Positions 33,374 through 42,606 are shown, numbered from the stretch's first letter. The stretch is DNA of 64,000 bases from an alpha proteobacterium AAP38 (GCA_001296005.1 LJHR01000022.1:43085-107084); one strand, 5' to 3'. Notes: generated from the sequence alone by a model not told the origin. Translations and numbers: made by a program.

Positions 33374-34216
33374 ATGCCCGAATTGCCTGAGGTTGAAACC
33401 GTCCGACGCGGTCTGGCCCTGAAGCTGGAGGGGCGGCGGCTGATAAGGGTGGATCAGCATCGGCCCGACCTGCGCTTCCCCCTGCCCGTCGATTTCGCCA
33501 AGCGTCTGACGGGGCGGCAGGTCCTGTCGCTGGATCGGCGGGCCAAATATATCCTGATCCGGGTTGAAGGCGGGCTGGTCTGGATGATCCATCTGGGCAT
33601 GTCGGGCAGCATGGTGGTGAAACCCGGCCCGGCCCCCGCCCCCACCACCCATGACCATCTGGTCTTTCATACCGATGATGGCTGGGTCGTCACCTATAAT
33701 GACGTCCGTCGCTTCGGCTTCATGGACCTGTTCGATGAGGCCGGGATGGAGGCCCATCCCATGCTGGCGGCGCTTGGCCCGGAACCGCTGGGCAATGGTT
33801 TCCATGGCCAGGGATTGTCGGCCAAGCTGCGCGGGCGGGCCGCCCCCATCAAATCCATGCTGCTGGATCAGAAAGTCGTATCGGGCCTGGGCAATATCTA
33901 TGTCTGCGAGGCCCTGTTCCGCGCCGGCATCGACCCGACACGCAGCGGCGACAGTGTTGCCGGGGCCGATGCCGAACGGTTGGTCCCCATCATCCGCGAT
34001 GTCCTGGGAGAAGCGATTGCCGCCGGCGGCTCCAGCTTGCGCGACTTTGTGCAGTCCGATGGGGAGCTTGGCTATTTCCAGCACAGCTTCCAGGTCTATG
34101 GCCGCGAGGGGGAGGCGTGCGGACGCTGCGACTGCGACATTGCAAAGACCGGCGGCGTGGCCCGCATCACCCAGGCCGGGCGCTCCACTTTCTTCTGTGC
34201 GCGCCATCAGCGTTGA
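33374..34216 (+). CDS. mutM: Formamidopyrimidine-DNA glycosylase (variant zinc finger)
   Basis: Removes oxidised purines such as 8-oxoguanine and FapyG. The N-terminal catalytic [14 protein letters not shown] (Pro2 nucleophile, Glu3) is intact, as are DRRAKYILI (the beta-lysine region), NDVRRFGF, and the H2TH motif region [20 protein letters not shown]. The zinc finger at the end normally reads C-x2-C-x16-C-x2-C. Here it is Cys249, Cys252, Cys275 and His278: the spacing is longer and the fourth Cys is replaced by His. A spare Cys254 is also present. 280 residues. The following hypothetical gene starts 17 bases on. Confidence 0.95.
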   Translation: MPELPEVETVRRGLALKLEGRRLIRVDQHRPDLRFPLPVDFAKRLTGRQVLSLDRRAKYILIRVEGGLVWMIHLGMSGSMVVKPGPAPAPTTHDHLVFHTDDGWVVTYNDVRRFGFMDLFDEAGMEAHPMLAALGPEPLGNGFHGQGLSAKLRGRAAPIKSMLLDQKVVSGLGNIYVCEALFRAGIDPTRSGDSVAGADAERLVPIIRDVLGEAIAAGGSSLRDFVQSDGELGYFQHSFQVYGREGEACGRCDCDIAKTGGVARITQAGRSTFFCARHQR

Positions 34217-34233
34217 GGTATCGAGGATAGATC

Positions 34234-34620
34234 ATGCCGCACCTGATCCGGGGCCTTCGCGCCCGTGCCGCCGCCGCACTGATCCTGCTGACCACCGCGC
34301 TTCTGCCGGGGGCCGCCCTGGCCGCCTTCGTGCCGGGGACGGAGGATGTGCCCCTGGCGCCGGGCCTGACGGCCAGTTCCGATGACGCCCTTGTCTTCGA
34401 CAATCCCACAGGCCGCATCATTCAGGCGACCGCGACCGGCGTCAGCGACGCCGACGCCATCACCCGCTTTTATGCCGAAACCCTGCCGCAGTTGGGCTGG
34501 AGCCGGGGCAAGGATGGGCGCTGGGCACGCGGGGATGAGGTGCTGGACATCGCCATCGCCATGGATGCAACAAGCCGCCGCCTGACGGTGCGGTTTCAGC
34601 TTTCGCCGGCGGGGAATTGA
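34234..34620 (+). CDS. Exported hypothetical protein downstream of mutM
   Basis: 128 residues with a clear Sec signal peptide (RGLRARAAAALILLTTALLPGAALA, cleavage near Ala30). The mature part has a small alpha/beta-like body (VPLAPGLTASSDDALVFDNPTGRIIQATATGVSDADAITRFYAETLPQLGWS) ending in a beta-rich IAIAMDATSRRLTVRFQLSP. I do not recognise a named domain. Such a small periplasmic protein just downstream of mutM is typical in Rhodospirillales, from memory; the function is unknown. It follows mutM by 17 bases, so it is likely in the same transcript. Confidence 0.75.
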   Translation: MPHLIRGLRARAAAALILLTTALLPGAALAAFVPGTEDVPLAPGLTASSDDALVFDNPTGRIIQATATGVSDADAITRFYAETLPQLGWSRGKDGRWARGDEVLDIAIAMDATSRRLTVRFQLSPAGN

Positions 34621-34822
34621 CGGAACACAGGTGATGCTCTCGGCACGCAAACCTGCCTGAACAACCTATGGGGTGTTCAAATGAAGTCGCCCCCTATATA
34701 CATCGCATTACTGCTGACTGTCTTGTGACGGGCGTGTCTCGACTCGGGGCTCGACTCTGGCGCAGTCCGAAAGGCGACTGTCAGACCAGCAAGTTTCGTA
34801 TGGGGACCCTGCCCGCACCCGC

Positions 34823-34851
34823 TTGACGGGGCGTCTGGCCCCTTGTATAAG
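34823..34851 (+). promoter_or_regulatory. Predicted sigma70 promoter of rpsT
   Basis: TTGACG (34823-34828), 17-base spacer, TATAAG (34846-34851), 44 bases before the rpsT start. The rest of the 275-base gap from 34621 contains no gene that I can support; it has a small GTTCA/TGAAC type repeat near 34660. Confidence 0.75.
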
Positions 34852-34895
34852 CGCCGCTTCCTACGGCACCACCATGTTCCGCGTAAAGGTTTCCT

Positions 34896-35159
34896 ATGGC
34901 CAATCATAAGTCCGCTGAGAAGCGCATCCGTCAGACCGCCACCCGGACTGAGGTCAATCGCGCCCGCGTCAGCCGTATCCGCACCTTCCTGAAGAAGGTT
35001 GAGACCGCCATCGCCTCTGGCGACAAGAGCGTCGCCGCTGAGGCCTTCAAGCAGGCCCAGCCGGAGATGATGCGCGGTGTGAGCAAGGGCGTGCTGCACG
35101 CCAACACCGTTTCGCGCAAGCTGTCGCGTCTGTCCGGCCGTATCAAGGCCCTGGGCTGA
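34896..35159 (+). CDS. rpsT: 30S ribosomal protein S20
   Basis: Primary 16S rRNA-binding protein of the small subunit. 87 residues, highly basic, with the family start [39 protein letters not shown] and the C-terminal block [21 protein letters not shown]. It has its own promoter and terminator and lies upstream of dnaA, as in other alphaproteobacteria. Confidence 0.97.
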   Translation: MANHKSAEKRIRQTATRTEVNRARVSRIRTFLKKVETAIASGDKSVAAEAFKQAQPEMMRGVSKGVLHANTVSRKLSRLSGRIKALG

Positions 35160-35182
35160 TCCTTCGCTAGCCGTAGAGGAAC

Positions 35183-35215
35183 CCGCGCGGTGCCTATCGC
35201 CCGCGCGGTTTTCTT
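35183..35215 (+). terminator. Rho-independent terminator after rpsT
   Basis: CCGCGCGG (35183-35190) repeats as a self-complementary arm at 35201-35208 with a 10-base loop, followed by TTTTCTT (35209-35215). Confidence 0.85.
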
Positions 35216-35860
35216 ATGGCGCCACGAAACCGGGTTCATGTCCCGCCCCACATCCTTTTCAAAGGGTTGCGGCTTGGGCTTGTTGAATCCGTGGCGAACG
35301 ATTTTTGCTTTTTTCGGCGTTCCCTTTTCGGTCCCGTTGCGACTCTTCCGCCACCCCTCTAGCATCCCTCAACTGCTGTTCGGCAGTGCAATGGAAGCGA
35401 TGCAGACGGGTGTATGGCGTCTTTGGATTGTAATCCAAAGTGGCGCGCGGATAATGGATGTGTATTACATCCCAAGTCCCGACCCCCGGCGATCGCCTGC
35501 CATTTCTTGAAAAACAAGACCTGTACGAAGGGGGTATTCCGCAAGGGAACGTCCGTTGTTACGGTTTTGTGTTTCCGCAACCATCTTCATTACCCACAAT
35601 AAGGGTGAACCGAAGAAGGATGGGGCGGGTCGGGTACCGGTGTGGGCGGTGCCAATGGCGACATTGGCCCTGATGATAAGGGAATGGCTGATCGCGGCGC
35701 CGGGGCGCCATGGATCGGCCAGTGGGTCGCAGGCCTGTAGGTTATGCGCAGGGGTGGTTTTGCCGTCCCGGACGTTTCAATCCTGGTTGCGGATGACGCG
35801 CGCTGCGATGGCGGGCGCGCTGCGGTGAAGTTGAGCCTTGGGGCGGGGAGCAACGGTCGA
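35216..35860 (+). other. Long non-coding region upstream of dnaA
   Basis: About 645 bases with no gene that I can support. It contains AT-rich runs (ATTTTTGCTTTTTTC at about 35310-35324), GANTC methylation sites (GAATC near 35285, GACTC near 35341), a 20-base palindrome (listed separately), a hairpin TCTTG-AAAAA-CAAGA (35505-35519) and one DnaA-box-like TTACCCACA (35590-35598, one mismatch to TTATCCACA). A strong promoter for dnaA is not obvious. A dnaA-linked origin is conceivable, but the lack of a cluster of DnaA boxes argues against calling it oriC. Confidence 0.5.
35421..35440. repeat. Near-perfect 20-base palindrome upstream of dnaA
   Basis: CTTTGGATTGTAATCCAAAG: 9-base arms with a central GT. 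It lies 421 bases before the dnaA start in the non-coding region and is not followed by a T run, so it is more like a protein-binding site than a terminator. No known regulator was matched. Confidence 0.6.
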
Positions 35861-37276
35861 ATGTCAGTGCAGGGTTCGCTGGATCAACAGTGGGCGCGGG
35901 TGCGGGGCCGCTTGAAGGATGAGGTGGGCGAAACCGCCTATCGTTCCTGGCTGAAGCCGCTGACCGTCGGTTCGCTGGATGGCGGACAGCTGCGCATCCT
36001 GGTGCCGACCCGCTTCATGCGCGACTGGATTCGCACCCATTACGCCGACCGTATCCGCGCCCTGTTCTCCGGTGAGAATCCGGGCGTGCAGTCGGTGGAG
36101 ATCGTGGTGGCCAGTGCCGCCAAGCCGGACCTTACCGCCACCCCTGCCAATGACGCGCCTGTCGCACCGCCTGCGGCCAAGCCGGAACCCGTCACCGAAC
36201 TGGTGATCGAACCCAGCCCCGCACTGGTGGTGGTCGAGGACCGCACCGACGAGATGTCGGCCCCGCTGGACCCGCGCTTCACGTTCGAGAATTTTGTTGT
36301 GGGCAAGCCGAACGAGCTGGCCTTTGCCGCCGCCCGCCGCGTGGCCGATGCCCAGGCCGTGCCCTTCAACCCGCTGTTCCTCTATGGCGGCGTGGGTCTG
36401 GGTAAGACGCATCTGATGCACGCTATCGCGTGGGCCATCCGCAAGAAGGACCCGTCGCGCCGCGTCATCTATCTGTCGGCCGAAAAGTTCATGTATCAGT
36501 TCATCCGGGCGCTGCGCTTCAAGGACACGATGGCCTTCAAGGAGCAGTTCCGGTCGGTCGACGTGCTGATGATCGACGATGTGCAGTTCATCAGCGGCAA
36601 GGACAGCACCCAGGAAGAATTCTTCCACACCTTCAATGCCCTGGTGGACCAGAACCGTCAGGTCATCATCAGCGCCGACAAAAGCCCGTCGGACCTGGAA
36701 GGCATGGAGGAGCGGCTGCGCTCGCGTCTGGGCTGGGGTCTCGTGGCCGATATCCACCCCACGACTTACGAGCTGCGCCTGGGCATTCTGGGCCAGAAGG
36801 CCGACCGCATCGGTGCCAAGGTGCCGCCCAAGGTCCTGGAATTCCTGGCCCACAAGATCACCAGCAATGTGCGCGAGTTGGAAGGGGCACTGAACCGCAT
36901 CGTCGCCCATGCTGAGCTGGTGGGCCGCGCCATCACGCTCGAATCGGCGCAGGATGTGCTGCACGATCTGCTGCGGGCCAGCAACCGCCGCGTGACCATC
37001 GAAGAGATTCAGAAGAAGGTCGCGGAGCATTTCAACATCCGCCTGGCCGACATGAGCAGCGCCCGCCGCGCCCGCGCCGTGGCCCGCCCGCGTCAGGTGG
37101 CCATGTATCTGGCCAAGCAGTTGACACAGCGCTCCCTGCCGGAAATCGGCCGTAAATTCGGCGACCGCGACCACACCACCGTCATGCATGCCGTCCGAAA
37201 GGTGGACGAACTGTGCGGCACCGACCCGGCCTTCGCCGAAGATGTCGAACTGCTGCGCCGCATGCTGGAGGGGTGA
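35861..37276 (+). CDS. dnaA: Chromosomal replication initiator protein DnaA
   Basis: AAA+ initiator that opens oriC and loads the helicase. 471 residues. Domain I (1-about 90) with [29 protein letters not shown]; a variable linker with [21 protein letters not shown]+ core with Walker A GGVGLGKT (176-183) and Walker [10 protein letters not shown]; and the DNA-binding end [27 protein letters not shown]. The frame is open from 35744, but the ATG at 35861 ([11 protein letters not shown]) fits the family. The gene is not followed by dnaN, a common alphaproteobacterial state. Confidence 0.97.
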   Translation: MSVQGSLDQQWARVRGRLKDEVGETAYRSWLKPLTVGSLDGGQLRILVPTRFMRDWIRTHYADRIRALFSGENPGVQSVEIVVASAAKPDLTATPANDAPVAPPAAKPEPVTELVIEPSPALVVVEDRTDEMSAPLDPRFTFENFVVGKPNELAFAAARRVADAQAVPFNPLFLYGGVGLGKTHLMHAIAWAIRKKDPSRRVIYLSAEKFMYQFIRALRFKDTMAFKEQFRSVDVLMIDDVQFISGKDSTQEEFFHTFNALVDQNRQVIISADKSPSDLEGMEERLRSRLGWGLVADIHPTTYELRLGILGQKADRIGAKVPPKVLEFLAHKITSNVRELEGALNRIVAHAELVGRAITLESAQDVLHDLLRASNRRVTIEEIQKKVAEHFNIRLADMSSARRARAVARPRQVAMYLAKQLTQRSLPEIGRKFGDRDHTTVMHAVRKVDELCGTDPAFAEDVELLRRMLEG

Positions 37277-37370
37277 CAACCCCCACTGCGCGCCCATGTC
37301 CCCTTGCCATCCCCTGCCCCCGGATGTTTCCCTGAAGGAATCGCGACGGGGGCGGATGCCGGGAGAGCGC

Positions 37371-38285
37371 ATGATGCGGGGACGCAGGGGCCGTTGGGTG
37401 GCATTGCTGCTGGCGGCCTTCTTTATGGCCGTCCCTGCCCTTTGTGCCGAAACCGCCGAACCCACCATCGTCCGTGTCTCCGACTGGCAGTCGCAGGGGG
37501 AGGAGACGCGGGTTGATTATTTCCATGACCTGTTCCGCCGCCTGATCGACGAGACGACGCCGCGATATGGCCCCGTCCGCATCGAACGGGTGCGGGAGAA
37601 GTTCAGCCAGGGCCGGCTTCTGGCGGAACTGAAGGCCGGGCGCATCGATGTCACCTGGACCGGCACGAATATCGAGCGGGAGAAGGAGGGCAACCCCATC
37701 CGCATCCCCATCGATATGGGCCTGATCGGGCAGCGGGTGCCCGTCATCCGGGCGCGTGATGCCGCCGCCTTTGCCGCCGTCCGCACGGTGGAGGATCTGA
37801 AGCGCTTCACGGCCTGTCAGGGCGCGCAATGGCCGGATTTCGACGTGCTGGCCGCCAGCGGCCTGCCCCAGGTGACCAATGTGCATTTCGACCAGCTTTA
37901 TTCCATGCTGCGCGCCGGTCGCTGTGACTATTTCGCGCGCGGTCTGGCCGAGGTGGCGGAGGAGTATGAGACCTATGGCGGGTCGGACCTGATGGTCTTT
38001 GAAAGGCTGGTCATCGCCTATCCTATGCCGGTCTATTTTTATTTGGCGCCGGGCAAGGAGGATTTGGCCCGGCGGCTGGAGGAAGGGCTGCGCACCCTGC
38101 TGGCCAATGGCGAGTTGAAGCGCATGCTGTCCACCCATCCATCCACGCGCGGCGCCTTCCCGCTGGAACGGTTCAATGAGGCCACCATCATCCGTCTGCC
38201 CAATCCCAACCTGCCGCCGGCCACACCCTTGTCGGACCCGACCCTGTGGCTGAATGTGGGCAGGCCGGCGAATGGGCCATCCTGA
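37371..38285 (+). CDS. Periplasmic solute-binding-like protein
   Basis: 304-residue exported protein of the type-2 periplasmic-binding fold. Sec signal MMRGRRGRWVALLLAAFFMAVPALC (cleavage near Ala23/Cys25), then VRVSDWQSQGEETRVDYFHDLFRRLIDETTPRYG, RIDVTWTGTNIEREKEG and YSMLRAGRCDYFARGLAEVAEEYETYGG, which resemble the PBP2 domains of amino-acid ABC systems or sensor kinases. No permease or kinase genes are adjacent, so it may act alone or with distant partners. The frame opens at 37188, but the ATG at 37371 has GGGAGAG upstream. It follows dnaA by 94 bases. Confidence 0.8.
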   Translation: MMRGRRGRWVALLLAAFFMAVPALCAETAEPTIVRVSDWQSQGEETRVDYFHDLFRRLIDETTPRYGPVRIERVREKFSQGRLLAELKAGRIDVTWTGTNIEREKEGNPIRIPIDMGLIGQRVPVIRARDAAAFAAVRTVEDLKRFTACQGAQWPDFDVLAASGLPQVTNVHFDQLYSMLRAGRCDYFARGLAEVAEEYETYGGSDLMVFERLVIAYPMPVYFYLAPGKEDLARRLEEGLRTLLANGELKRMLSTHPSTRGAFPLERFNEATIIRLPNPNLPPATPLSDPTLWLNVGRPANGPS

Positions 38286-38391
38286 CGGGATCGCGCTTGC
38301 GTCCGTCCGGACCCTGAACGATCATGGAACATCTGGAACCTGAACCGTCCCCAATACCCCCTTGTCCCGCCGCCCGCCCCCGCCCGCCGCG

Positions 38392-40149
38392 ATGAAGCCG
38401 GCCCCCACCGACGCCCCCGAACCGGGGGCGTTGCTGTTGGCTGCCGTCGCGTCCCTGTCGGCGCAGCAGCGCCGTCAGGAGGCGGCCCTGGTGCAGCTTG
38501 TGGTGCGCGGCTGGTGGCAGGCGCTGGAGACGGGCCTGGACCTTGCCCCGCCCCCCGTCACCAAAACACCGCCCAGCCTGGGGGCAGAGGTTGCCGCCGC
38601 CGCCCGTGCCTATGGCGAAAGCCTGGCACCGCTGCCCGTGGCGGCGGTGGCGGACCGGATCGGCGCCCTGCATGCCGGCCTGATGCCGTCCGATGAACGG
38701 GCACGCCACGGTGTCTATTACACGCCACCCGCCCTGGCCGCCCGCCTTGTCGATCTGGCCGAGGGCGGCAAGGTCGATTGGGCCGAGGCCCGGGTGCTGG
38801 ACCCTGCCGCCGGCTGCGGCGCGTTTTTGGTGCCCTCCGCGCTGCGCATGGCCAAGGCCCTGAAGGGTGTGGAACCGGCATTGGCCCTGCGCTCCATCGC
38901 CAACCGCCTGCGCGGGCTGGAACTTGACCCTGTCGCCGCCTGGATATCGGGGGTGATGGTGGAGGCGGCACTGGCCCCCCTGATCCGGGCCGGGGGTAAG
39001 CGCCTGTCACCCTGCCGACACGCCGACGCGCTGTCCATCTCGGCGGCGGCGGAGTTTGATCTGGTGATCGGCAACCCGCCCTATGGCCGCCTGACCCTGG
39101 CACCGGACATGCGGGCGCGGTTTGCGCGCAGCCTGTATGGCCATGCCAATCTCTATGCCCTGTTCATGGATCAGGCCGTGCGCTGGACCTTGCCGGGCGG
39201 GCTGATCGCTTTCCTCACCCCCTCCTCCTTCCTGGCAGGGGATTATTTCAAGCATCTGCGCCGCACCTTGTCCGATCTGGCCCCGCCCCTGTCGCTGGAT
39301 TTCGTCGATGAACGCAAGGGCGTGTTCGACAATGTCCTGCAGGAGACGGTGCTGGCGACATATCGCCGGATGGGGCCGAAGAAGAAGCGGCCCGAACGCG
39401 CCCTGGTCAACATGATCCGGGCCGGCAGCGGCGGTGAGGGCCTGACCATCCTGCCATCGGGTTCCTTCACCCTGCCCGATGAACCGACCGCCCCCTGGAT
39501 CCTGCCGCGTCATGCCAGTGAGACGGGATTGGCGACACGGCTGCGCAGCCTGGACAGCCGGCTGCGCGACTGGGGTTACCGTGTCGCCACCGGCCCCCTG
39601 GTCTGGAACCGGTACAAGCCGCAGATCGCGGACAAGCCGGGCAAGGGGGCCGTGCCCCTGGTCTGGGCCGAATCCGTCACGCCCGATGGCCGCTTCACCT
39701 ATCGCTGTGAGAAGGCCAATCACAAGCCCTGGTTCCACCCGGCGCCAAAGGGCGATGACTGGCTGCTGACCCGCCGGCCTTGCGTGCTGTTGCAGCGGAC
39801 GACGGCCAAGGAACAGGCCCGCCGCCTGATCGCCGCCGAAATGCCTCTGTCCTTCCTGACCAAGCATCCGCGCGGCGTCACGGTGGAAAACCATCTGAAC
39901 ATGCTGCTGCCGCTGGATGACACCCCGCCCCCGGTGCCGCCCGCCGTCCTGGCCGCCTTCCTGAACAGCCGGGCCGCCGACCGCGCCTTCCGCTGCATCT
40001 CTGGTTCGGTCGCCGTGTCGGCCTATGAGCTGGAGGCCATGCCCCTGCCGCATCCGGCGGCACTGAAGGAACTGACGGCGCTGGTGGCAGCGGGTGCGTC
40101 GCGTGAGCGGCTGGATCAGGCCGCCGACCGTCTGTACGGGATTTCCTGA
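38392..40149 (+). CDS. DNA adenine methyltransferase of a BsuBI/PstI-type R-M system
   Basis: 585-residue N6-adenine methylase. SAM-binding motif I DPAAGCGAFL starts at Asp137 and the catalytic NPPY is at 228-231, in the gamma-class order (SAM motif first). The N-terminal helical region and the long C-terminal half (TFDVDERKGVFDNVLQETVLATYRR, PLVWAESVTPDGRFTYRC, VTVENHLNMLLPL) fit the Eco57I/TaqI-like target-recognition domain. The frame is open from a TTG at 38362; I prefer the ATG at 38392, though neither has a good ribosome site. Its stop overlaps the restriction gene start (TGATG). Base composition does not differ visibly from its neighbours, so no recent import is evident. Confidence 0.88.
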   Translation: MKPAPTDAPEPGALLLAAVASLSAQQRRQEAALVQLVVRGWWQALETGLDLAPPPVTKTPPSLGAEVAAAARAYGESLAPLPVAAVADRIGALHAGLMPSDERARHGVYYTPPALAARLVDLAEGGKVDWAEARVLDPAAGCGAFLVPSALRMAKALKGVEPALALRSIANRLRGLELDPVAAWISGVMVEAALAPLIRAGGKRLSPCRHADALSISAAAEFDLVIGNPPYGRLTLAPDMRARFARSLYGHANLYALFMDQAVRWTLPGGLIAFLTPSSFLAGDYFKHLRRTLSDLAPPLSLDFVDERKGVFDNVLQETVLATYRRMGPKKKRPERALVNMIRAGSGGEGLTILPSGSFTLPDEPTAPWILPRHASETGLATRLRSLDSRLRDWGYRVATGPLVWNRYKPQIADKPGKGAVPLVWAESVTPDGRFTYRCEKANHKPWFHPAPKGDDWLLTRRPCVLLQRTTAKEQARRLIAAEMPLSFLTKHPRGVTVENHLNMLLPLDDTPPPVPPAVLAAFLNSRAADRAFRCISGSVAVSAYELEAMPLPHPAALKELTALVAAGASRERLDQAADRLYGIS

Positions 40150-41213
40150 TGCATCCCCTCCCGCCGTTGCTGGAACGGGCGGAGGTGGCCCGCCGCCTGC
40201 GCCTGATTTTCCCGGAAGGCACGCCGGAACGGGATAAATGCGTACGCGATGCGGCGGCGGCCACCGTCGCGGCCTTCCTTTATATCGGGGCCGTGGAAGG
40301 GGCGGACATCTGGCTGAACCCGGTGCATGTGGTGCGGCTGGGCGATACGCGCATGCTGTTCAACGCCGATGCCCCGTCACGCGCCGACTATGCCAAGGCC
40401 CCGCGCGCCACCGGTGAACGCTGGTATCAGGATAACAGCCGCGAACAGGTGCGCGATGAGGTCATCCGCCAGGGACTGATCCCCAACGGCGCCGTCATCG
40501 AACGGGCGGGCGTACCCACAACATCGTCCAAGCCGCGCTATGCCCTGGCCGCCCCCTTCGCCGCCCTGTTCGATCCCGGTTTGCAGGGTGAGGCGCTGGT
40601 GACAGCGGCCAAGGCATGGGCCGATGCCACCCTGAACCCCATGGCGCTGGCCCGCATCGTCAGTCTGCGCGGCTCCACCGACCGGGATGGGGCCGATATC
40701 TTGGTCCGCTTTCCCAATGGGGAGACGCGGTTGCTGGCGCCGGGACCCAGCAGCCGAATCGCGCAGGCCGTGGTGGAACAGTTCGCACCGCGTTTCCTGA
40801 CCGATCCTGTGGTGCTGTGGCTGTCGGAAAGTGCGGCCAAGGTGGCGGCGCGCGATGAGGGCTGGATCAAGCGGCTGCGCCTGCGCATCACGCCCGACCG
40901 CACCCTGCCCGACATCATCCTTCTGGACCGGGGGCACAGCGCCGCCGACCTGAAACTGGTGTTCGTGGAGGTGGTGGCAACCGACGGCCCCGTCACCGAG
41001 CAGCGGGCCAGGGCCTTCCTGGATATCGCTGGCGAGGGGGGCTTTGCCGCATCCAGGGTGGCCTGCATCACCGCCTTTCTGGACCGCGACCGGGCAGAGG
41101 TGAAGAAGGCCCTGCCCTCACTGGCCTGGGGAAGCCATGTCTGGTTCGCGTCCGAACCCGAACGGCTTGTCCGCCTGCTGGCAGAACCCGGCCCCTTGCA
41201 GGGCATGGGGTGA
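40149..41213 (+). CDS. BsuBI/PstI-family type II restriction endonuclease
   Basis: 354 residues. The C-terminal domain is the recognisable part: PDIILLD (254-260) and VFVEVVATDGPVTEQRARAFLDI (271-293), which match the PD-(D/E)xK-like core of the BsuBI/PstI family, whose members cut CTGCAG. The N-terminal domain RLRLIFPEGTPERDKCVRDAAAATVAAFLYIGAVEG also fits that family's N-terminal half. It begins in the TGATG overlap with the methylase gene. The predicted specificity CTGCAG is an inference from family membership. It is convergent with aroA, with no gap between the stop codons. Confidence 0.85.
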   Translation: MHPLPPLLERAEVARRLRLIFPEGTPERDKCVRDAAAATVAAFLYIGAVEGADIWLNPVHVVRLGDTRMLFNADAPSRADYAKAPRATGERWYQDNSREQVRDEVIRQGLIPNGAVIERAGVPTTSSKPRYALAAPFAALFDPGLQGEALVTAAKAWADATLNPMALARIVSLRGSTDRDGADILVRFPNGETRLLAPGPSSRIAQAVVEQFAPRFLTDPVVLWLSESAAKVAARDEGWIKRLRLRITPDRTLPDIILLDRGHSAADLKLVFVEVVATDGPVTEQRARAFLDIAGEGGFAASRVACITAFLDRDRAEVKKALPSLAWGSHVWFASEPERLVRLLAEPGPLQGMG

Positions 41214-42485
41214 TTAGTTTCGGGTTACCAGTTCCACGCCCAGCGAACGCAGCGCATCCCAATAGCCGGGATAGGTCTTGGCGACACAGCCAGGGTCCAG
41301 GATAGTGATGCCATGAATCTTCAGCCCGGCCAGCGCGAAGGACATGGCGATGCGGTGGTCGGCATAGGTGTGGATATCGGTGGCGAGCGTCTGACCGGCC
41401 AGGGCCGGATCGGCGGCCACGATCAGATCATCGCCTTCCTCCCAGGCCAGACCCGGACGGATCTTGGCCAGTTCGGTGGACAGCGCCCGTGTGCGGTCAC
41501 ATTCCTTGACGCGCAGATTGGCGATGCCGACAAAGCGCACAGGATGATTGTTGAAGGCCGCCAGCACGGCCAGCGTCGGCACGGCATCCTGCATCTGTGA
41601 CCCGTCAATGACCGCCGGCATATTGGGGAACTGCGCGATCACAGCCTGGGCACAGGCGTCGGGTTGCGTGAAGGCATCCGACGGCACGCCCAGGTCGATA
41701 CGCCCCCCCGTCAGCACCTCTGCCGCCCAAAGGTAAGTCGCCGCTGACGCATCGGGTTCGATCACATAATCGGCAGCCTTGTACCCGGTGGGCAGCACGC
41801 GCCAGGTGGCGGCATCACGCTGTTCCACCACGGCGCCAAAGGCGCGCATGGCCGCCAAAGTCAGGTCGATATAGCCGCGCGCGCCGATCTCGCTGCCGGT
41901 CAGGGCGATATCGATGGGGCCGGCGGAACAGGCTGCCGCCATCAGGATGGCGCTGACATACTGGCTGGACAGGCCGGCATCGATCTCCACACGGCCCCCC
42001 GCCAGCGCACCCTTGCCACGCACGGTGACGGGGGGGCAGCCGGTCGGTGCCTCCAGATCGACGCCCAGCGCCATCAGCGCCTTGACCAGCGGGCCGATGG
42101 GCCGCTTGCGCATATGCTCATCCCCGTCCACCACGACGATGCCATCGACCGTGGCAACGGCGGCGGTCAGGAAGCGGGTGGCCGTGCCGGCATTGCCTAG
42201 GAACAGCGGCCCGGCGGGAGCCGTCAGCCGCCCGCTGCTGGTCACGATGAATGTCGTGGCGTCGGGTTCATCGACGGTGACGCCCATCTGGCGCAGGGCG
42301 TTGGCCATGTGCCGTGTATCATCGCTTTTCAGCGCGCCTGTCAGACGGCTGGTACCCGCGGCGAGAGCGGCCAGCAGCAGGGCGCGGTTGGTGATGGATT
42401 TCGATCCCGGCGGCACCACGCGGCCCGTCAGGGGGTGGGTCGGCGGAATGACCGTCACTGCCGCCACGCCCGTCGCCGTCACCAT
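41214..42485 (-). CDS. aroA: 3-phosphoshikimate 1-carboxyvinyltransferase (EPSP synthase)
   Basis: Sixth step of the shikimate pathway, joining shikimate-3-phosphate and PEP. 423 residues. Family landmarks: PPGSKSITNRALLLAALAAG (25-44), LFLGNAGTATRF (94-105), RPIGPLVKAL, VSAILMAAA, VKECDRTRALSTELAKI and DHRIAMSFALAG. It is of the class-I side (GSKS-x-x-NR; not GDKS-x-x-HR). At the glyphosate contact Thr101, Ala102, Thr103, Arg104, Phe105 align with E. coli T97-A98-M99-R100-P101. The frame is open to 42695, but the ATG at 42485 has AAGGGGG upstream; the ATG at 42491 is close. It is not accompanied by cmk and rpsA, its common alphaproteobacterial neighbours. Confidence 0.93.
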   Translation of the reverse strand: MVTATGVAAVTVIPPTHPLTGRVVPPGSKSITNRALLLAALAAGTSRLTGALKSDDTRHMANALRQMGVTVDEPDATTFIVTSSGRLTAPAGPLFLGNAGTATRFLTAAVATVDGIVVVDGDEHMRKRPIGPLVKALMALGVDLEAPTGCPPVTVRGKGALAGGRVEIDAGLSSQYVSAILMAAACSAGPIDIALTGSEIGARGYIDLTLAAMRAFGAVVEQRDAATWRVLPTGYKAADYVIEPDASAATYLWAAEVLTGGRIDLGVPSDAFTQPDACAQAVIAQFPNMPAVIDGSQMQDAVPTLAVLAAFNNHPVRFVGIANLRVKECDRTRALSTELAKIRPGLAWEEGDDLIVAADPALAGQTLATDIHTYADHRIAMSFALAGLKIHGITILDPGCVAKTYPGYWDALRSLGVELVTRN

Positions 42486-42606
42486 CGCCATCCCCCTTGC
42501 CAGACCGCACAGAACAGGCGGCGACCCTACCAAGCGGGCGGGTGCGCGGAAAACCTCTTTGCCACCGGGGGCGGTGTGCGTGGGGCGCAGGGCGGGTTGC
42601 TTGCCC

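Noticed and set aside
35216..35860. oriC
   Set aside because: Only one imperfect DnaA box and no cluster; the region is described but not called an origin.
38392..41213. Avoidance of CTGCAG in the window as support for the restriction system
   Set aside because: The site is present several times (for example 2270-2275, 29920-29925, 29932-29937), so no strict avoidance is evident. This neither supports nor excludes activity.
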